DNA of 64,000 nt from Bacteroidales bacterium. GTDB taxonomy: Bacteria; Bacteroidota; Bacteroidia; Bacteroidales; P3. The stretch is from NCBI GenBank assembly GCA_031263015.1, contig JAISGN010000016.1:1-64000 (forward strand). The letters run 5' to 3'. The notes below the pieces were generated by a model. The model was not told the DNA's origin, ran no database searches, and saw only the letters and a program-made list of their open reading frames with translations. Numbering within the stretch: the stretch's first letter is position 1; every line of letters begins with the position of its first letter. Positions 1-8,690 of this stretch are shown here, one piece after another. Made by a program: the position numbers and the translations under genes.

Positions 1-418
1 ATGGTGCAGTCATAATAATGGGTTTCATAACGTAAAAGCCGTGATTATCCATAATAATATTATAAGTACCATTTGGATTTGTATATGCCAGCATTTTTGC
101 ATTTGTAATAGAATGCGGAACTTTAGCCTCATAAACAGCGGCATTAACAGGAGTAGCATTATTGAACACCTGTGCAGAAACACCTGAACTAAGTACAACA
201 AAAGCAATCAAAAGACTTGCAACACTATTTACAGACTTCTTTTGCTTAAATATGGTCTGCGATATATGTGTTTTGAGAACGATTTCAACAAATCGCATAC
301 CTCCTTTCCTATTTTCAAGATTTAGTAACTCATCTTTTGGTCGGCAATCATTGTTGTTGCCTTTGGCAGAAACAAAACCTTTGATTTTATTTCCGAGAAA
401 ACAAACTAAGTGTTTCAT
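1..418 (-). CDS. Secreted protein, N-terminal part only (runs off the left edge)
   Basis: A reading frame on the minus strand is open from an ATG at 418 to the window edge without a stop, so only about 139 N-terminal residues are visible. A second in-frame ATG at 298 sits one base after a GGAGG sequence and could be the true start; the promoter box at 457-464 fits either. Residues encoded around 230-170 form a hydrophobic stretch ending SSGVSA followed by Q, which looks like a signal peptide cleavage site, so export is likely. The visible mature part (QVFNNATPVNAAVYEAKVPH...) matches no family I recognise. The start is uncertain and function is unknown. Confidence 0.6.
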   Translation of the reverse strand, partial: MKHLVCFLGNKIKGFVSAKGNNNDCRPKDELLNLENRKGGMRFVEIVLKTHISQTIFKQKKSVNSVASLLIAFVVLSSGVSAQVFNNATPVNAAVYEAKVPHSITNAKMLAYTNPNGTYNIIMDNHGFYVMKPIIMTAP

Positions 419-456
419 GGCTAAAAAAGTTTTTGTTAAACATTAAATTAATGCTG

Positions 457-464
457 CAAATATA
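457..464 (-). promoter_or_regulatory. -7 box TATATTTG for the left-edge secreted protein
   Basis: The minus strand reads TATATTTG, a match to the Bacteroidota -7 consensus TAnnTTTG, about 40 bases upstream of the ATG at 418. Confidence 0.5.
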
Positions 465-626
465 CACATTATTTTTATAAAACAATCAGATTTTCAAATA
501 TTTCTTCATTTTATATTCTCCAAACATTGAAAACCTACCGCAAAACAACACTCAATCTTTCACGGATTAGATTCGGATACTCATAGATAAACAATCCTAA
601 AACTATTGCTTGACAATCTGCAAATA

Positions 627-689
627 AAAGGCTGTTTCGTTTTAACGAAATCAAGGAATATTTTTGAAAAACGGCGTTTTGAGGCGTTG
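627..689. repeat. 21-bp-phased modular repeat, locus A (3 units)
   Basis: Three consecutive 21-base units each consist of an 11-base word (AAAGGCTGTTT, AAATCAAGGAA, AAACGGCGTTT) and a 10-base word. It lies in the 417-bp divergent gap 419-835, which otherwise holds only the two promoters. A 76-codon frame across it (535-765, minus) is not convincing as a gene. Confidence 0.75.
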
Positions 690-801
690 AAATGAGGTTG
701 AATTTTTTCTGTAAGTTGCTTTCGTGAGTTTTTTCTGTAATTTCCGCATCGCCAAAGCCCTTCATAATAATTTCTTATAGCATTATATAATTATTTTTTC
801 G

Positions 802-809
802 TACCTTTG
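802..809 (+). promoter_or_regulatory. -7 box TACCTTTG for the decarboxylase gene
   Basis: TACCTTTG matches TAnnTTTG and ends 26 bases before the GTG start at 836, giving a short leader. Confidence 0.6.
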
Positions 810-835
810 CCGCCTCTAAATCAAAACACAAGAAC

Positions 836-1783
836 GTGAAACGAATATTAGTAACGGGTGGAGCGGGCTTCATCGGCAGCCATCTTTGCGAACGGCTCAT
901 TAAAGACGGAAATGACGTCATTTGTATGGACAATTATTTCACCGGAACCAAACAAAACGTTGTCCATCTGATGGATAATCCTTATTTTGAACTGGTTCGC
1001 CACGATGTATGCACGCCTTACTTCGCTGAAGTGGAGGAAATATACAATCTTGCTTGCCCTGCGTCCCCTATTCACTACCAATATAATGGTATAAAGACCG
1101 TTAAGACCTCTATTATGGGAGCGCTGAATATGCTTGGCTTGGCTAAAAGAGTTAAAGCAAAGATTTTGCAGGCTTCTACTTCGGAAGTGTATGGCGACCC
1201 TTTGATTCATCCCCAGCCGGAGACGTATTGGGGCAACGTTAATTGCATTGGAGAGCGTTCTTGCTATGATGAAGGCAAGCGATGTGCCGAAACATTGTGC
1301 GTAAATTATCATAAGCAGAACGGAGTCCGCACAAAGATTATACGCATCTTTAATACCTATGGTCCGAAAATGCATCCTAATGACGGCAGAGTTGTTAGTA
1401 ATTTCATCGTACAGGCATTGCAGAATAAGGATATCACGGTTGCCGGCGACGGAATGCAGACTCGCAGTTTCCAATTCATAGATGATTTGATTGAAGGGAT
1501 GATTAGGATGATGGATACTGAGGATAGCTTCTACGGACCTTTGAATATAGGCAATCCGGGCGAATTTACGATTCTGGATTTGGCTAAAAAAATTATTGAG
1601 ATGACTGGTTCAAAATCCCGAATCGTCTTTATACCCCTTCCAAGTGATGACCCGACTCAACGAAAGCCCGATATTTCGCTGGCAAAGCAGAAACTTGACT
1701 GGCAACCTAAGATTGCATTGGAAGAAGGCTTGAAGAAAACGATATGTTACTTTGATTCATTACTGCAAAATCAAAAGATATAA
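836..1783 (+). CDS. uxs: UDP-glucuronate decarboxylase (UDP-xylose synthase), SDR family
   Basis: The 315-residue product is an extended short-chain dehydrogenase that would oxidise and decarboxylate UDP-glucuronate to UDP-xylose in the cytoplasm. The NAD-binding motif [10 protein letters not shown] is at residues 7-16, D32 ends the second strand, TSEVYG at 115-120 supplies the catalytic Thr/Ser and Glu, and the YxxxK pair is Y144/K148. Segments such as [13 protein letters not shown] and [19 protein letters not shown] are characteristic of the UXS branch rather than of UDP-galactose epimerase. The start is GTG. Its stop overlaps the coaE start (TAATG), so the two are probably co-transcribed. 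Its substrate could come from the UDP-glucose dehydrogenase encoded at 5933-7249. Confidence 0.9.
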   Translation: MKRILVTGGAGFIGSHLCERLIKDGNDVICMDNYFTGTKQNVVHLMDNPYFELVRHDVCTPYFAEVEEIYNLACPASPIHYQYNGIKTVKTSIMGALNMLGLAKRVKAKILQASTSEVYGDPLIHPQPETYWGNVNCIGERSCYDEGKRCAETLCVNYHKQNGVRTKIIRIFNTYGPKMHPNDGRVVSNFIVQALQNKDITVAGDGMQTRSFQFIDDLIEGMIRMMDTEDSFYGPLNIGNPGEFTILDLAKKIIEMTGSKSRIVFIPLPSDDPTQRKPDISLAKQKLDWQPKIALEEGLKKTICYFDSLLQNQKI

Positions 1784-2388
1784 TGACAAAAGCAACTCTT
1801 AGCATAGGATTAACAGGAGGCATCGGCAGCGGAAAAAGCCTTATCGCCGGCGTATTTGAATCCATCGGCGTGCCTGTTTTTTTTGCTGACGACTATGCAA
1901 AGAAGAGTTATGAGGATTGGGATTTTGTGCAGGAGATAGCAAGAGTTATTTCGCCCAAAGTAATAGTTGGCGGCAAGTTTTCAAAGACCGAACTGGCGAA
2001 CGTTATTTTTACCGACCGCAAAAAGCGATTGATGCTCAATTCTCTTGTTCATCCAAAAGTGTTATCGGCATACAATGAGTGGTTATCGGAACAGGAGACG
2101 CCGTATGCTCTAATGGAAAGCGCCATCATTTATGAGATAGGCTGGCAAGGGCGTTTTGCAAAAACGATATGCGTCAATACGCCGCTGAATATTGTGATTG
2201 ACAGAATAATGAAGCGAGATAAAATAACCAAAGAGCAGGCTATGGAGAGGATACAGGCACAGATGGCAACCGAAGAGAAGGTTGCTCTTGCCGATTACGT
2301 CATTCAGCACGATAATATGACGATGCTCCTGCCTCAAATCTTAGAAATTGACAGCGATATAAGAAAACTAACGACTAATAACAAATAA
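1783..2388 (+). CDS. coaE: Dephospho-CoA kinase
   Basis: The 201-residue protein performs the last step of coenzyme A synthesis, ATP-dependent phosphorylation of dephospho-CoA. A P-loop (GGIGSGKS, residues 12-19) opens the protein and is followed by the FADDYAKK segment typical of CoaE, where the Asp is the catalytic base. The LVHPKV segment and a C-terminal lid region rich in charged residues also fit. Length is normal for the family. Translation starts within the stop codon of the upstream decarboxylase gene. The pairing does not by itself suggest a shared pathway. Confidence 0.93.
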   Translation: MTKATLSIGLTGGIGSGKSLIAGVFESIGVPVFFADDYAKKSYEDWDFVQEIARVISPKVIVGGKFSKTELANVIFTDRKKRLMLNSLVHPKVLSAYNEWLSEQETPYALMESAIIYEIGWQGRFAKTICVNTPLNIVIDRIMKRDKITKEQAMERIQAQMATEEKVALADYVIQHDNMTMLLPQILEIDSDIRKLTTNNK

Positions 2389-2418
2389 TATAAAATCAAA
2401 ATAAGATACCGAAAGATT

Positions 2419-4056
2419 ATGAAGAGATTAAGTGTGATTACATTGATGATTCTCTTGCCTGTAATGGCTTTTTCACAATTGAGAATAGAGAAACAACCCC
2501 GTTCTTTCTCCTTAAAAGAGGATGTAAAGTACTTACAAATAAATAATATCCCAAAACCCGATATGGATAAGATATATCAGGAGGACGAAACTAACGATAC
2601 GCTGTTTAAAATAAGGAGATTCGGCGTTATTTTGCCCGTTGGAAAGGATTTGATTGCCGATTCAAAGCAATTAAAGACCGATGAAGGAACTATTTACTTG
2701 ATGAGGTTTGCCGCAGAGGACGCAGAAGCGCTGGCATTGTACTCAAGCAATTTTTATAGTCCCGAAGGCGGCGAATTATATCTTTATACCGCTGACAAAT
2801 ATCAGGTAATCGGAGCATTTACAGCCCTTAACAATAATGAGGAACGAACTTTCGCAACCGAATTGCTTCTTAACGATGATATTGTTGTTGAATATTTTCA
2901 GCCATCATGGCAATCCGAAATGCCGACAATTGAGATAACCGAAATAGGATATGCTTACAGAGATATGGATGAAATGAAAGCGGCGTCGGGGTCTTGCAAT
3001 GTTAATATCAATTGCCCCGAAGGAAATAATTATCGCAACCAACAGAGAGCGGTATGCAAGATTACCGTTTATTTAGGCTCATTTATGGGCTGGTGTAGCG
3101 GCACTCTTATGAATAATACGGCGTTGGATAAAAGTCCTCTGGTTCTTTCTGCCGCCCATTGCATATATGACGACTACGGAACGCTATCAAATAAATTTAG
3201 TCAGTTCGTTTTTTACTTTAATTACGCATCTGCAAGTTGTACGGGCACATATTCTTCTTACAAAACACTTACCGGCGCCACTCTTAAAGCAAAAGACAGC
3301 ACTGTTGGTGAGGATGGTTCTGATTTTTGCCTGATGCTGTTGAACGATCAAATACCTGACAGTTATAATCCTTACTGGTGCGGCTGGACAAGAAGCACTG
3401 ATGCCGCTACATCAGGCGTTGGCATCCATCATCCCAACGGAGATATAATGAAAATCTCAACTTATACCACTCCTCTTTCAAGTACGTCTATTTGGACAGG
3501 CAACAGCAACACGCATTGGCTGGTAAGTTGGAAGCAAACGCAGAGTGGTTATGGCATTACCGAAGAAGGCTCGTCCGGTTCGGCTTTATTTAATCAGAAT
3601 GGCTTAGTTGTGGGCACGCTTAGCGGCGGTTGGTCGGGTTGTTATTCGTCTGACAAAACGGATTGCTACGGTAAAATTTCTTATTCTTGGGCTTCCAACG
3701 GCACGACAAGCAATAGCAGGCTTAAACCTTGGCTTGACCCGGCGAATACCAACGTTACGCAATTATCAGGCAGCGATTTCAAAGTATCTTTGCACAATCC
3801 GATTAGCGGAGACAACAACAGATTAATTTTATACCCTAATCCGGCTAACGATAACCTCACAATATCGCTTTTAGATGACGATGCGAGGCAAGGGAGGCTT
3901 AATATTATCAACGCACAAGGCAGGATTATTTACTCCTCATCAGTTAATACGAACCGCATATCACTTTCAACGGCAACAATACCTGATGGTCTGTATTTAA
4001 TACAACTGATTGCGGAGAGCAAATACTACATCGGCAAGATTTCTATTGCTCATTAG
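2419..4056 (+). CDS. Secreted trypsin-like serine protease with type IX sorting domain
   Basis: A signal peptide covers residues 1-19 (hydrophobic, ending AFS before Q). The middle carries a chymotrypsin-fold protease: LSAAHC puts the catalytic His at 247, SDFCLMLL puts Asp at 302, and EEGSSGSAL puts the nucleophile Ser near 386. The loop is GSSGS rather than the usual GDSGG, as in lysyl-endopeptidase-like enzymes. Paired cysteines (193/199, 213/226, 248/274 and others) suggest disulphides. The C-terminal 80 residues begin LYPNPAND (471-478) and end GKISIAH, a type A T9SS sorting domain, so the enzyme should cross the outer membrane through the Por system and be anchored or released. The target is unknown. 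It follows coaE by 30 bases. Confidence 0.85.
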   Translation: MKRLSVITLMILLPVMAFSQLRIEKQPRSFSLKEDVKYLQINNIPKPDMDKIYQEDETNDTLFKIRRFGVILPVGKDLIADSKQLKTDEGTIYLMRFAAEDAEALALYSSNFYSPEGGELYLYTADKYQVIGAFTALNNNEERTFATELLLNDDIVVEYFQPSWQSEMPTIEITEIGYAYRDMDEMKAASGSCNVNINCPEGNNYRNQQRAVCKITVYLGSFMGWCSGTLMNNTALDKSPLVLSAAHCIYDDYGTLSNKFSQFVFYFNYASASCTGTYSSYKTLTGATLKAKDSTVGEDGSDFCLMLLNDQIPDSYNPYWCGWTRSTDAATSGVGIHHPNGDIMKISTYTTPLSSTSIWTGNSNTHWLVSWKQTQSGYGITEEGSSGSALFNQNGLVVGTLSGGWSGCYSSDKTDCYGKISYSWASNGTTSNSRLKPWLDPANTNVTQLSGSDFKVSLHNPISGDNNRLILYPNPANDNLTISLLDDDARQGRLNIINAQGRIIYSSSVNTNRISLSTATIPDGLYLIQLIAESKYYIGKISIAH

Positions 4057-4083
4057 AGATTAAATCCGCATTATCTAAAAACG

Positions 4084-4167
4084 AAAGGCTGTTTGGTGAA
4101 AATCAAACAGCCTTTTGTTAAAATATTCCTTGATTTCATTTTAATGAAGTAGCCTTTCGCCGACAGA
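4084..4167. repeat. 21-bp-phased modular repeat, locus B (4 units)
   Basis: Four 21-base units run in register: AAAGGCTGTTT, its reverse complement AAACAGCCTTT, TTCCTTGATTT (reverse complement of the AAATCAAGGAA word) and a degenerate AAGTAGCCTTT. The first two form an inverted pair that could fold. It occupies the 318-bp gap after the protease, which otherwise holds only the promoter at 4320. Confidence 0.75.
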
Positions 4168-4319
4168 TTGTCTAGCAAGACGTTGAGCATTGTTGAGATG
4201 TGGTTCAGGAAAGCAATATTTAGTATTTTGAAAAGGCATTCGGATACGATTTTCCTTTGTTTGAGTGGAATAAAATGAAAGAATATTTTGACTTTTGTTT
4301 GTTTTAGAAAAATAATTTG

Positions 4320-4327
4320 TATATTTG
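4320..4327 (+). promoter_or_regulatory. -7 box TATATTTG upstream of the 90-residue membrane protein
   Basis: TATATTTG fits TAnnTTTG and lies 47 bases upstream of the ATG at 4375. Confidence 0.55.
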
Positions 4328-4374
4328 CAACGTCAAATTTTGATAAAACAACAAGCAAATAAGAAAACAGAGAT

Positions 4375-4647
4375 ATGGAAACTCATAAAAACCGAAGCAT
4401 ACGGGATATAATCGGCGGCAAAACAATAAATAAACGGAGAAAATTTGCACTTAAACATCCGATATGGTATGTTATATTAAGTTCTTCAATGATGGCATTA
4501 CTCTTATTTTTGTTACGGGATGCCTCCTTTTCTTTTAATACTATAATAGAGGATTACGTTATAGGAATATTTACTTCGCTTGTTGTATTATTTAATTTAC
4601 GTAAAAGCAGTTTAGTTAATAGAAAAGATTACTCGGCAAATAATTAA
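4375..4647 (+). CDS. Small two-helix membrane protein of unknown function
   Basis: The 90-residue product has a basic N-terminal 28 residues, a hydrophobic segment at about 30-47, a short acidic loop, and a second hydrophobic segment at about 60-75 followed by a basic tail. This predicts two inner-membrane helices with both ends in the cytoplasm. It has its own promoter box at 4320 and is closed by a strong hairpin at 4663, so it is probably a stand-alone transcription unit and a real gene. I recognise no family, and the neighbours on either side run in separate units, so context does not assign a role. Confidence 0.6.
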   Translation: METHKNRSIRDIIGGKTINKRRKFALKHPIWYVILSSSMMALLLFLLRDASFSFNTIIEDYVIGIFTSLVVLFNLRKSSLVNRKDYSANN

Positions 4648-4662
4648 ATCAATTGAGATATT

Positions 4663-4706
4663 AAAAAAGCAAGCCTTATGATTAAAATTGTAAGGCTTGC
4701 TTTTTT
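4663..4706. terminator. Strong bidirectional hairpin terminator
   Basis: A 16-base perfect stem (AAAAAAGCAAGCCTTA and its complement) surrounds a 12-base loop, with A-tracts and T-tracts on both sides. It lies between convergent genes and can end both. Confidence 0.85.
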
Positions 4707-4738
4707 AATATGCAATGCAGAAATGAAAATAATGAGAT

Positions 4739-5827
4739 TTATTCTGTGAATGTTTTTGCTTGGTAAGGAAACTCGTCAAGCAATTCTCCTGAATAATAAA
4801 AGTTGAATCCGATAACGCCAAAGGTGTATATCTTGCCGCCAACGTTGATATGCGAGCCACCGCATTCGGGATTAGCGTTCGGATGGCTTTCACTGAATCC
4901 GATATTAAAAAGAGTTGTGAGAATATCAGGGCGATCGTCAATCGGGAAACCTGCTTTTCGCCATTGCATAGCAGTCTGATGCAAAATGAAACCTGTATAT
5001 AAGAACGAATAAAAGTGATTGCGATAATTTACAAGCCTGCTTATGCGTTCCGAAGTGGGATCAGAGGTTGCGAAATCAAGAATATGTTCAAATCTTTTGC
5101 TGATATAAAATGGTGAAGTGCTGTCTTTGAGATTGTGTTCCACAGCCATAGCCGTGAAATCTTTGATTCCATTGACACCAAGCGAGAATTGTGATTGCAC
5201 ATTCAGCACTTTCATAGGTTCAATGTAGCGTTTGTAAGATTCCCTGTTGCTATTGAAAAGACGTATCTGCTCTCCAACCAAACAACTTACTATAAGACGC
5301 GGCTCAACTCCCGATAATTTCCCTGCGGAATCAATTAATGCTTTGTCTTTTACAATAGCCTGTTTCAAAACTTGCCATTCCGGCGTATTCATCCATTCAA
5401 TTGCGTTAGATTTTTCTTGCCTTTCGTGCAATGTAAGCATATTATAATATTTCTTAACCGTGCTTTGATATGTTTTATTGTTCTGTAAGCCGATTTCGCA
5501 CGCCGAAATCATTTTGCCGATGTCGGCATTAGTGTCTCCGAATGCACGAGTAATCAAATGAGCATTCAAAGGGTAAAATCTGCTTAGGGCTGCCAGTCGC
5601 ACCAAGTTTTCACTTAATTTTTCATCCACGCTAATCTTTCCGGCACTTGCATCTATCTGTGAAATATCTGCAAGATATCTATTGTTCTTATCAACACCGC
5701 CATTGTTTTTTGTCCAACCCATTTGATAGACTCCGTAAGCGGCAAGGACACAAAAGCCGAATAATGCAAATCCATAAAGGAATATTTTACCGATTATGCG
5801 TATTATCTTATTGTTTTTCAATCTCAT
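4739..5827 (-). CDS. Membrane-anchored lysozyme-like protein (DUF1402-like), putative
   Basis: The 362-residue product has one N-terminal membrane helix (about residues 12-34) and an extracytoplasmic domain. Residues 174-190 read VEPRLIVSCLVGEQIRL, which resembles the helix carrying the catalytic Glu of lytic transglycosylase-like folds (here E186). The segments LGVNGIKDF and LTTLFNIGF near the middle and end fit the same fold. I infer a peptidoglycan-facing role in the periplasm, but the resemblance is short and no activity is certain. It is transcribed alone from the box at 5856 and ends at the shared terminator at 4663. Confidence 0.55.
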   Translation of the reverse strand: MRLKNNKIIRIIGKIFLYGFALFGFCVLAAYGVYQMGWTKNNGGVDKNNRYLADISQIDASAGKISVDEKLSENLVRLAALSRFYPLNAHLITRAFGDTNADIGKMISACEIGLQNNKTYQSTVKKYYNMLTLHERQEKSNAIEWMNTPEWQVLKQAIVKDKALIDSAGKLSGVEPRLIVSCLVGEQIRLFNSNRESYKRYIEPMKVLNVQSQFSLGVNGIKDFTAMAVEHNLKDSTSPFYISKRFEHILDFATSDPTSERISRLVNYRNHFYSFLYTGFILHQTAMQWRKAGFPIDDRPDILTTLFNIGFSESHPNANPECGGSHINVGGKIYTFGVIGFNFYYSGELLDEFPYQAKTFTE

Positions 5828-5855
5828 CTGTTTAATTTAATTTAAAATAAGCCCA

Positions 5856-5863
5856 CAAAGGTA
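5856..5863 (-). promoter_or_regulatory. -7 box TACCTTTG for the lysozyme-like gene
   Basis: The minus strand reads TACCTTTG, 28 bases upstream of the start at 5827. It sits back to back with the ugd promoter. Confidence 0.55.
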
Positions 5864-5901
5864 AGAAAATATCACAAAAGTAAGAAATGCAGGATTTTTT
5901 G

Positions 5902-5909
5902 TACTTTTG
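5902..5909 (+). promoter_or_regulatory. -7 box TACTTTTG for ugd
   Basis: TACTTTTG matches TAnnTTTG and ends 23 bases before the ATG at 5933. Confidence 0.55.
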
Positions 5910-5932
5910 CCTTCTCTAAATTCAAACTAATT

Positions 5933-7249
5933 ATGAATATAACAATAGTAGGCACAGGTTATGTAGGGCTTGTTACCGGCACTTGCTTTGCAGAAACAGG
6001 CGTAAATGTGGTTTGTGTCGATGTGGATAAAGAAAAAATAGCGAATTTGCAAAAAGGAATATCTCCGATTTTTGAACCGGGATTAGATGAGTTGATTGTA
6101 AAAAATATCAATAATGGCAGGCTAAAATTTTCAACTGATTTGTCACAATGTATCTATGATAGTGAAGTGATTTTTTCTGCTGTCGGCACGCCACCTGATG
6201 AAGACGGTTCGGCAGATTTGCAATATGTTTTGGATGTTGCCCGTACCATTGGTCGCAATATGAAAAAATATGTGTGTGTAGTTACGAAAAGTACAGTTCC
6301 TGTCAATACTGCAAAGAAAGTTCGCAAGGCTATTGAGGATGAATTGGCAAAGCGTGGAGAGAATATAGAGTTTGACGTTTGCAGTAACCCCGAATTTTTG
6401 AAGGAGGGCAGTGCTGTTAGAGACTTTCTTTTTCCTGATAGAGTTGTAGTCGGGGTAGAGAGTGAGAGAGCAAAGGATGTGATGTGTCGTCTTTATCGTC
6501 CTTTTACTCTTAACAACCATAATGTTATTTTTATGGATGTTCCTTCTGCCGAAATGACAAAATATGCTGCTAATGCAATGCTCGCCGTGCGTATAAGTTT
6601 TATGAATGAAATTGCAAACCTGTGTGATAAGGTTGGAGCAGATGTTCATTCTGTTAGAAATGGTATTGGCAGCGATAATAGGATAGGAAATAAATTTCTT
6701 TATTCAGGTATTGGTTATGGAGGCTCGTGTTTCCCTAAGGATGTAAAGGCTTTGTATCATACGGGATTAGATTATGGTTGTCCAATGAAAGTTGTACGTG
6801 CTGCCGAAGAAGTAAATAATGAGCAGAAGTTAATTATTTATCATAAACTCAAAACAAAAATTAATGATTTGAAGAATAAAACAATTTGTCTTTGGGGATT
6901 AAGCTTCAAACCTGACACTGACGATATGCGAGAAGCACCTTCGCTTTATATTATCCAAGCCTTGTCAAAAGAAGATTGCATTATAAAAGCATACGACCCT
7001 ATTGCTATGAATGAAACAAAAAGACGTTTGCCCGATATAGACGTTAAATATTGCAACAATATGTATGAGGCTGCCGAAGATGCTGATGCCATATTGCTTT
7101 TGACCGAATGGAAAGAATTTCGCTTGCCTGATTGGCATAAAATCAAGAATTCTATAAAAGGAAATTTGCTTTTGGACGGACGAAACATATATGAAGCAAG
7201 ACAATTATGTGAATTAGGATTTGAATACGAAGGAATAGGAACGAGATAA
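5933..7249 (+). CDS. ugd: UDP-glucose 6-dehydrogenase
   Basis: The 438-residue enzyme oxidises UDP-glucose twice to UDP-glucuronate using NAD. The Rossmann motif GTGYVGL is at residues 7-13 and D30/D32 end the second strand. The substrate site NPEFLKEGSA is at 152-161, the conserved Lys is K210 (TKYAANAMLA), and the catalytic Cys is C266 in GGSCFPKD. The C-terminal third has the LWGLSFKPDTDDMREAPS signature of the UDP-binding domain. Its product is the substrate of the decarboxylase at 836, so the window encodes a route to UDP-xylose. It is followed after six bases by rfbD and is probably the first gene of an operon. Confidence 0.95.
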   Translation: MNITIVGTGYVGLVTGTCFAETGVNVVCVDVDKEKIANLQKGISPIFEPGLDELIVKNINNGRLKFSTDLSQCIYDSEVIFSAVGTPPDEDGSADLQYVLDVARTIGRNMKKYVCVVTKSTVPVNTAKKVRKAIEDELAKRGENIEFDVCSNPEFLKEGSAVRDFLFPDRVVVGVESERAKDVMCRLYRPFTLNNHNVIFMDVPSAEMTKYAANAMLAVRISFMNEIANLCDKVGADVHSVRNGIGSDNRIGNKFLYSGIGYGGSCFPKDVKALYHTGLDYGCPMKVVRAAEEVNNEQKLIIYHKLKTKINDLKNKTICLWGLSFKPDTDDMREAPSLYIIQALSKEDCIIKAYDPIAMNETKRRLPDIDVKYCNNMYEAAEDADAILLLTEWKEFRLPDWHKIKNSIKGNLLLDGRNIYEARQLCELGFEYEGIGTR

Positions 7250-7255
7250 AAGGTT

Positions 7256-8116
7256 ATGAATAAGCAGATAGTTTTAGTAACCGGTGCAAATGGGCAATTA
7301 GGGCGTTGTATTCAAAAGTTAAGCGTTCAATACGAACAATACAACTTCATTTTTACTGATATAGAACAATTAGACATTACTAGTTTGCAGAATATTGAGG
7401 AATTTTTGGCTGCAAATAAGGTAGAGATAATTGTAAATGCTGCTGCATATACTGCTGTTGATAAAGCGGAGACAGATTATGAGAAGGCGGATTTAGTAAA
7501 TAATGTTGCAGTGCAAAATTTAGTGAAAGCAATTCATCAAACTGACATAAAACTGATTCACATTTCAACTGATTATGTTTTTAACGGCGATAAAAACACT
7601 CCATATTCTCATAATGATGCCACCGACCCGCAATCCGTTTATGGTTTAACAAAATTAAAAGGAGAAAATGCCGCATTACAACATTCCAATACCTTGATTA
7701 TTCGCACGTCATGGCTATATAGCGAATACGGAACTAATTTCGTTAAGACAATGCTTAGATTAGGACAGGAGAAAGAAAGTTTGAATGTCGTTTTTGACCA
7801 AACAGGGACGCCTACTTATGCTATGGATTTGGCGGAATTCATTCTAAACGGCATCAATAAAACACATGGGCAGATGATTGTTAATTATAGCAATGAAGGA
7901 GTATGTTCATGGTATGACTTTGCAAGAAAAATTATGCAAATGGCTAATCTTAACTGCAAGGTGTTGCCAATCCTTTCATCTCTTTATCCATCTATTGCAA
8001 AAAGACCTAATTATAGCGTTTTAGATAAAACAAATACTAAATCAATATTTGATATAGATATACCACATTGGGAAGATAGTTTAAGCAAATGTATTGATAA
8101 TATAACCAAATGTTAA
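7256..8116 (+). CDS. rfbD: dTDP-4-dehydrorhamnose reductase (RmlD-like)
   Basis: The 286-residue SDR reductase has the NAD(P)-binding motif TGANGQLG (residues 9-16), the STDYVFNG segment at 104-111 and the YxxxK pair Y129/K133. The layout matches RmlD, which makes dTDP-L-rhamnose for surface polysaccharide. No rmlA, rmlB or rmlC gene is present in the window, so the rest of the pathway must lie elsewhere if this is a true RmlD. It sits six bases after ugd and overlaps the next gene by seven bases, which suggests one transcript of envelope genes. Confidence 0.88.
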   Translation: MNKQIVLVTGANGQLGRCIQKLSVQYEQYNFIFTDIEQLDITSLQNIEEFLAANKVEIIVNAAAYTAVDKAETDYEKADLVNNVAVQNLVKAIHQTDIKLIHISTDYVFNGDKNTPYSHNDATDPQSVYGLTKLKGENAALQHSNTLIIRTSWLYSEYGTNFVKTMLRLGQEKESLNVVFDQTGTPTYAMDLAEFILNGINKTHGQMIVNYSNEGVCSWYDFARKIMQMANLNCKVLPILSSLYPSIAKRPNYSVLDKTNTKSIFDIDIPHWEDSLSKCIDNITKC

Positions 8117-8655
8117 TGCAAATAAAGTATTATGTCTTATTACTGTGTGCATCATTGATTTTGGTTAGTTGTTCCGCAACCAAACCAAAATCAAATAAGC
8201 CATCACATCGTTTAAATCAGATTACAATAAAACCAAACGAAGAAACAATAAAACAAAATGACGCTTTATTTAAATATTATCAACAATGGCTCGGCACACC
8301 TTACAAATTAGGGGGACTAACCAAAGAAGGTGTGGATTGTTCCGGTTTCGTATATAATGTATATCTTGATTTATACGGAATAACCTTGCCCAGACGTTCA
8401 TCCGATATGATTTCCGCAGTATTAATCATTGATTCAAAAGATTCTTTGCAAAGAGGAGATATTGTTTTCTTTCAAAACAGCAAAAAAAGAATAAATCATG
8501 TAGGAATATATCTGCAAGACAAACGTTTTATTCACTCTTCCTCATCCAATGGAGTAATCATCTCAAGTATTGAAGAGACATATTGGAAACAACATTACCG
8601 TTGTGGCGGCAGATTAAAAACAAAAGGTATAAATAAAATAAAACAAAAAGATTAG
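8110..8655 (+). CDS. NlpC/P60 peptidoglycan hydrolase lipoprotein
   Basis: The 181-residue product starts with a lipoprotein signal ending LVSC (lipidated Cys near residue 21). The C-terminal NlpC/P60 domain has the nucleophile in GVDCSGFVYN (C77), the GDIVFF strand, RINHVGIYL (H130), and FIHSSSSNGV (H142) as the third polar residue. This is a D,L-endopeptidase fold that cuts peptide cross-links in the cell wall. Two in-frame ATGs occur at 8110 and 8116; both overlap the rfbD stop or abut it, implying coupled translation. A tethered periplasmic location is expected. Confidence 0.88.
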   Translation: MLMQIKYYVLLLCASLILVSCSATKPKSNKPSHRLNQITIKPNEETIKQNDALFKYYQQWLGTPYKLGGLTKEGVDCSGFVYNVYLDLYGITLPRRSSDMISAVLIIDSKDSLQRGDIVFFQNSKKRINHVGIYLQDKRFIHSSSSNGVIISSIEETYWKQHYRCGGRLKTKGINKIKQKD

Positions 8656-8690
8656 CGTTTGCTTTTTTGGAATATAATAATAATTGAAAT

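Noticed and set aside
1-418. Double-glycine leader (ELLNLENRKGG) for an exported peptide
   Set aside because: The segment after the GG is a charged region and then an ordinary hydrophobic signal sequence, so a KGG match is likely chance.
848-1474. 208-codon minus-strand frame opposite the decarboxylase gene
   Set aside because: It is the antisense of a clearly conserved gene and shows no protein family pattern of its own.
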